A stretch of DNA of 64,000 nucleotides from Salegentibacter sp. R32 (GTDB taxonomy: Bacteria; Bacteroidota; Bacteroidia; Flavobacteriales; Flavobacteriaceae): contig NZ_RXOM01000010.1 of the NCBI RefSeq assembly GCF_008692195.1, positions 1 to 64,000 of the forward strand, written 5' to 3'. Positions 61,044 to 64,000 of the stretch are shown one piece after another. Made by a program: the position numbers and the translations under genes. Below the pieces are notes generated by a model. That model saw nothing but the letters and a program-made list of their open reading frames with translations. It did no database searches and had not been told where the DNA came from. Numbering within the stretch: position 1 is the first letter of the stretch; the number at the start of each line of letters is the position of its first letter.

Positions 61044-62084
61044 ATGAAAGAAGACTTAAAGGTTTATAATGACGTATTGCAACTCATAGGTGATACCCCG
61101 CTCATTAAGCTCAATAAGGTTACAAAAGAATTAGAAGGTAATTATTTTGCGAAAGTAGAAGCCTTCAACCCGGGACACTCCACAAAAGATAGGATAGCCC
61201 TTCATATTATAGAAGAAGCAGAGCGAAAAGGTATTTTGCAGCCCGGCAGTACAATTATCGAAACAACATCGGGCAACACGGGATTTAGTATTGCCATGGT
61301 TAGTGTAATAAAAGGCTATGAGTGCATTTTGGCCGTAAGTTCTAAATCTTCTGCAGATAAAATAGATATGCTGAAAACGATGGGCGCCAAAGTATATGTT
61401 TGTCCCGCTCACGTTGCTCCAGACGATCCGCGTTCTTATTATGAAGTAGCCAAAAGGTTACATCGAGAAATGAAAGGCTCGGTTTATATCAATCAATATT
61501 TTAATGAGTTGAATATCGATGCTCATTACAAAAGCACCGGACCTGAAATTTGGAAACAAACCGAAGGAAAAATCACTCATTTAGTAGCTTGTAGTGGTAC
61601 CGGAGGAACCATTTCTGGAACCGCGAGATACTTAAAAGAACAAAATCCAAATATTAAAGTCATCGGGATAGATGCTTATGGTTCTGTATTGAAAAAATAC
61701 CACGAAACCAGGGAATTAGACCCAGATGAAATCTATCCGTATAGAATTGAAGGTTTAGGAAAAAATTTAATTCCAACCGCTACCGATTTTGATGTGATCG
61801 ATAAATTTGTAAAAGTAACCGATGAAGCCAGTGCACATACAGCAAGATATATTGCTAGAACTGAAGGTTTATTTGTAGGGTATACCAGTGGAGCGGTTTT
61901 TCAGGGAATTAAACAATTGGAAGAAGAAGGAGAATTTGATGAAAACAGCAATGTAGTGATGATTTTCCCAGACCACGGTTCCCGTTACATGAGTAAAATC
62001 TATAGTGACGATTGGATGAACGAGCAAGGATTCTCAGATAGTGAAAATAACGTAGGAGCAGAAAAAATAGAATTTGTAAAATAA
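61044..62084 (+). CDS. Cysteate synthase-like PLP enzyme (sulfonolipid/capnine pathway)
   Basis: 346 residues, cysteine synthase fold (fold II PLP). PLP lysine Lys48 in [27 protein letters not shown] binds the substrate carboxylate; [15 protein letters not shown] binds PLP phosphate. The canonical cysteine synthase text is NPGGS-KDR; here NPGHST-KDR, an atypical His. The C-terminal part (after about 320) is distinct. Followed by the acyltransferase gene, the arrangement seen in sulfonolipid producers, where the enzyme makes L-cysteate from O-phosphoserine and sulfite. Cysteine synthase is the alternative; the neighbour decides for cysteate. Confidence 0.82.
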   Translation: MKEDLKVYNDVLQLIGDTPLIKLNKVTKELEGNYFAKVEAFNPGHSTKDRIALHIIEEAERKGILQPGSTIIETTSGNTGFSIAMVSVIKGYECILAVSSKSSADKIDMLKTMGAKVYVCPAHVAPDDPRSYYEVAKRLHREMKGSVYINQYFNELNIDAHYKSTGPEIWKQTEGKITHLVACSGTGGTISGTARYLKEQNPNIKVIGIDAYGSVLKKYHETRELDPDEIYPYRIEGLGKNLIPTATDFDVIDKFVKVTDEASAHTARYIARTEGLFVGYTSGAVFQGIKQLEEEGEFDENSNVVMIFPDHGSRYMSKIYSDDWMNEQGFSDSENNVGAEKIEFVK

Positions 62085-62106
62085 TGATTTTATTGTAAAT
62101 CATAGA

Positions 62107-62141
62107 AAAGCACCTTAAATTAGCGTTTAAGGTGCTTTTTT
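62107..62141 (+). terminator. Rho-independent terminator
   Basis: AAAGCACCTTAAA-ttagcg-TTTAAGGTGCTTTTTT, 13-bp stem with T-run, 23 bases after the cysteate synthase stop; separates it from the next gene, which has its own promoter box. Confidence 0.88.
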
Positions 62142-62198
62142 GTTACTAAGCTGTTAACAATTCTACGCATTACTTCTCGTTTTTAGATATAAAAATTT

Positions 62199-62206
62199 TA
62201 TTTTTG
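62199..62206 (+). promoter_or_regulatory. Putative -7 box (TATTTTTG)
   Basis: TAnnTTTG match 25 bases before the acyltransferase ATG. Confidence 0.5.
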
Positions 62207-62231
62207 CAACTTGGTTTAAACTTAAAATCTT

Positions 62232-63491
62232 ATGAGGGATTTATTTGATAAAATATACAAAGACAAAGGACCATTAGGAAAATGGGCAGATCAAGCAGAA
62301 GGATATTTCGTATTCCCAAAACTTGAAGGAGAGATTAGCAACCGAATGAAATTTCAAGGTAAAGAAGTAATTACCTGGAGTGTGAATGACTATTTAGGTT
62401 TAGCCAATCATCCCGAAGTTAGGAAAGTAGATGCAGAAGCCGGAAAAAAATATGGTTCTGCTTACCCAATGGGTGCTCGGATGATGAGTGGTCATACAGA
62501 TTTACATGAAAAACTTCAAAATGAATTAGCAGAGTTTGTACATAAAGACGCTGCTTACTTATTAAACTTTGGGTATCAGGGAATGGTTTCTACCATTGAC
62601 GCTTTGGTAGGTAAAGATGATGTGATTGTATATGATGTAGATGCACACGCGTGTATTATTGATGGAGTTCGTTTACACTTAGGGAAACGCTTCACTTATA
62701 AACATAACGATGTAGAAAGCATTGAAAAAAACTTAGAGAGAGCTACTAAAATCGCTGAACAAACCGGAGGCGGAATCCTTTTAATTTCTGAAGGTGTTTT
62801 CGGGATGCGAGGAGAACAAGGGAAGTTAAAAGAGATTGTTGAATTAAAGAAAAAATTCAATTTTAGATTGTTTGTGGATGATGCTCACGGTTTTGGTACT
62901 TTAGGTAAAACAGGTGCCGGAGCAGGAGAGGAGCAGGGCGTTCAAGACGATATTGATGTTTATTTCGCTACGTTCGCAAAATCAATGGCAAGTACAGGAG
63001 CATTTATCGCTGCAGATCAAGAAGTAATTGATTACTTAAAATATAATTTACGTTCGCAAATGTTTGCGAAGTCGCTTCAAATGCAATTGGTGGAGGGAGC
63101 TTTAAAACGTTTAGATATGTTACGTTCCATGCCGGAGTTAAAAGAAAAACTTTGGGAGAATGTAAATGCACTTCAAAACGGATTAAAAGATCGAGGTTTT
63201 GATATCGGTACCACTCAAAGTTGTGTAACACCAGTATATTTAAAAGGAAGTATTCCTGAAGCAATGGCATTGGTAAAAGACCTTCGTGAAAATCACGGGG
63301 TATTCTGTTCTATTGTTGTATATCCGGTAATCCCAAAAGGATTAATTTTACTGAGAATGATTCCGACAGCTTCCCATACTTTACGAGATGTAGAAGAAAC
63401 TTTAGATGCTTTTTCTGCAATTAGGGAACGTTTAGAAAACGGAACTTACAAGCGTTTGTCAGCAGCAGTTGCCCAAGCTATGGGAGCTTAG
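62232..63491 (+). CDS. Cysteate fatty-acyltransferase (CFAT; serine palmitoyltransferase/KBL-like)
   Basis: 419 residues, alpha-oxoamine synthase fold I PLP enzyme. Start DLFDKIYKDKGPLGKWADQAE; PMGARMMSGHTDLHEKLQ; DDAHGFGTLGKTGAGAGE; PLP lysine Lys250 in TFAKSMASTGAFI. KBL and BioF relatives use glycine or alanine; the context with a cysteate synthase gene, and the known CFAT of Flavobacterium johnsoniae, point to condensation of cysteate with acyl-CoA or acyl-ACP to 3-ketocapnine. CFAT is needed for sulfonolipid and for efficient gliding in that species. Other possibility: serine palmitoyltransferase for sphingolipids. Confidence 0.82.
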   Translation: MRDLFDKIYKDKGPLGKWADQAEGYFVFPKLEGEISNRMKFQGKEVITWSVNDYLGLANHPEVRKVDAEAGKKYGSAYPMGARMMSGHTDLHEKLQNELAEFVHKDAAYLLNFGYQGMVSTIDALVGKDDVIVYDVDAHACIIDGVRLHLGKRFTYKHNDVESIEKNLERATKIAEQTGGGILLISEGVFGMRGEQGKLKEIVELKKKFNFRLFVDDAHGFGTLGKTGAGAGEEQGVQDDIDVYFATFAKSMASTGAFIAADQEVIDYLKYNLRSQMFAKSLQMQLVEGALKRLDMLRSMPELKEKLWENVNALQNGLKDRGFDIGTTQSCVTPVYLKGSIPEAMALVKDLRENHGVFCSIVVYPVIPKGLILLRMIPTASHTLRDVEETLDAFSAIRERLENGTYKRLSAAVAQAMGA

Positions 63492-63508
63492 CTTTCAGTA
63501 TAAATTAT

Positions 63509-63555
63509 GAATACAAAAAATCCCGATGAACTAATCATCGGGATTTTTTGTATTC
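63509..63555. terminator. Bidirectional terminator with 21-bp perfect stem
   Basis: The arm 63509-63529 (GAATAC...CCCGATGA) is perfectly complementary to 63535-63555, with loop ACTAA; A6 and T6 tracts within the arms suit both strands. Between two converging genes. Confidence 0.9.
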
Positions 63556-63578
63556 ATATTTCTTAGTTGAAAATGGAA

Positions 63579-64000
63579 TTAATCTTCTTGAATTTGTTGC
63601 TTAAAGCCATCTTTTCTATTTTTATCTACCGCTTTATTAGTCTCTTCTTTTTGCTTTGCTTTGTCTTTATCTTCCATAATATATTCGTCAGTAGAGTGCA
63701 TATCAATTCGGTAAGAAACCCCTAGAGCAACCTGCCAACGGGACGGAGTATCTTTAAAATTCACCAAGCCTGAAATATCCACTTGAAAATCGTTGTTGAA
63801 CAAATAAGCGGCTCCAAATCGGGCAATATCATCACTATAAAAATCACTTTTAATAATTTGAGCTTCTGCAAAAAAGGATAATTCTCTGGAGTAAGCATGT
63901 GTTAAGGTAAAAATGCCTGAATAGGTAGGTAAATCGTTCGTGAATTTATCACCAATCAAGTTCATCACAAATACCCATCTCCCAAGGTTGTGTTGAGTAA
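63579..64000 (-). CDS. C-terminal part of an outer-membrane transporter-like protein (Phenol_MetA_deg-like)
   Basis: Open to the right edge, so the start lies outside the window; about 140 residues visible (the 5' end reads TQHNLGRWVFVMNLIGD). Antiparallel beta-rich amphipathic segments (FTLTHAYSRELSFFAEAQI; ARFGAAYLFNNDFQVDISGLVNFKD; WQVALGVSYRI) as in the transporter family around Phenol_MetA_deg, ending in a Lys/Asp-rich tail (KDKAKQKEETNKAVDKNRKDG) unusual for the family. Probably an outer-membrane beta-barrel; substrate unknown. Confidence 0.65.
   Translation of the reverse strand, partial: TQHNLGRWVFVMNLIGDKFTNDLPTYSGIFTLTHAYSRELSFFAEAQIIKSDFYSDDIARFGAAYLFNNDFQVDISGLVNFKDTPSRWQVALGVSYRIDMHSTDEYIMEDKDKAKQKEETNKAVDKNRKDGFKQQIQED

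Noticed and set aside
1-64000. tRNA genes, rRNA genes, prophage or complete insertion sequences
   Set aside because: No tRNA T-loop/acceptor patterns, rRNA signatures, integrase or phage structural proteins were recognised on reading; a tRNAscan or ISfinder search would settle it.

Overview
The window reads as a chromosome segment of a marine-type Flavobacteriaceae bacterium (phylum Bacteroidota). It is AT-rich. Promoter-like boxes follow the Bacteroidota form TAnnTTTG, starts lack Shine-Dalgarno sequences, and several large exported proteins end in type IX secretion (T9SS) sorting domains. Lineage-typical genes support this: DUF3822 beside rsmD, a DnaX without the usual zinc cysteines, and a cysteate synthase plus acyltransferase pair for sulfonolipids. 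The genus cannot be fixed from sequence reading alone.

Layout. 1-1.9 kb: two promoterless genes (a lipoprotein and a CDF-type cation transporter) packaged as integron-like cassettes with attC-like sites, just 3' of recQ. 4.1-6.4 kb: an almost gene-free stretch with dispersed palindromic elements, a strict 10-bp tandem repeat and one small hydrophilic ORF. 6.4-16.2 kb: an esterase-like hydrolase, an MFS transporter, a Crp-type regulator and an old yellow enzyme; then an EF-hand protein, dihydroxyacetone kinase, a Met/Gln-rich exported protein and serine dehydratase. 16.6-36.7 kb: mostly housekeeping (dnaK, mgtC-like, Nramp-like, pyrR-pyrB, rnz, pdxH, sixA-ppk-ppx, miaE, dnaX, rnpB, rsmD, DUF3822, a RecD/Pif1-like helicase) and a kdsB::kdnB-type fusion gene for the LPS inner core. 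36.7-39.2 kb: photolyase, SDR and SRPBCC genes. 39.3-54.6 kb: exported proteins, namely a metzincin protease, two di-heme peroxidases, and giant PhoD-like and PhoX-like phosphatases that share a LamG-containing module. 54.7-58.2 kb: an LRR protein, a MntA-HepT toxin-antitoxin pair and a three-gene HATPase/DUF4325/membrane-protein operon of unknown role. 58.4-64 kb: ybaB, oligopeptidase B, the sulfonolipid (capnine) pair and the end of an outer-membrane-type protein.

How genes work together. pyrR-pyrB belong to pyrimidine synthesis. sixA-ppk-ppx form one compact unit joining histidine-phosphate removal to polyphosphate making and breaking. The KdsB/KdnB fusion suggests that Kdo oxidation at C8 (towards Kdo8N) and CMP activation sit on one polypeptide. 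The last two complete genes would turn phosphoserine plus sulfite into cysteate and condense it with a fatty acyl group, the start of capnine, a lipid linked to gliding in Flavobacterium. The secreted PhoD-like and PhoX-like proteins look like phosphate-scavenging enzymes delivered by T9SS.

Best candidates for something undescribed are the HATPase/STAS - DUF4325 - membrane-protein operon (56.3-58.2 kb), the integron-type cassette pair with covarying hairpins (0.1-1.9 kb), the 10-bp helically phased repeat (4534-4613), the KdsB-KdnB fusion, and the possible sigma-54 promoter of dnaK.
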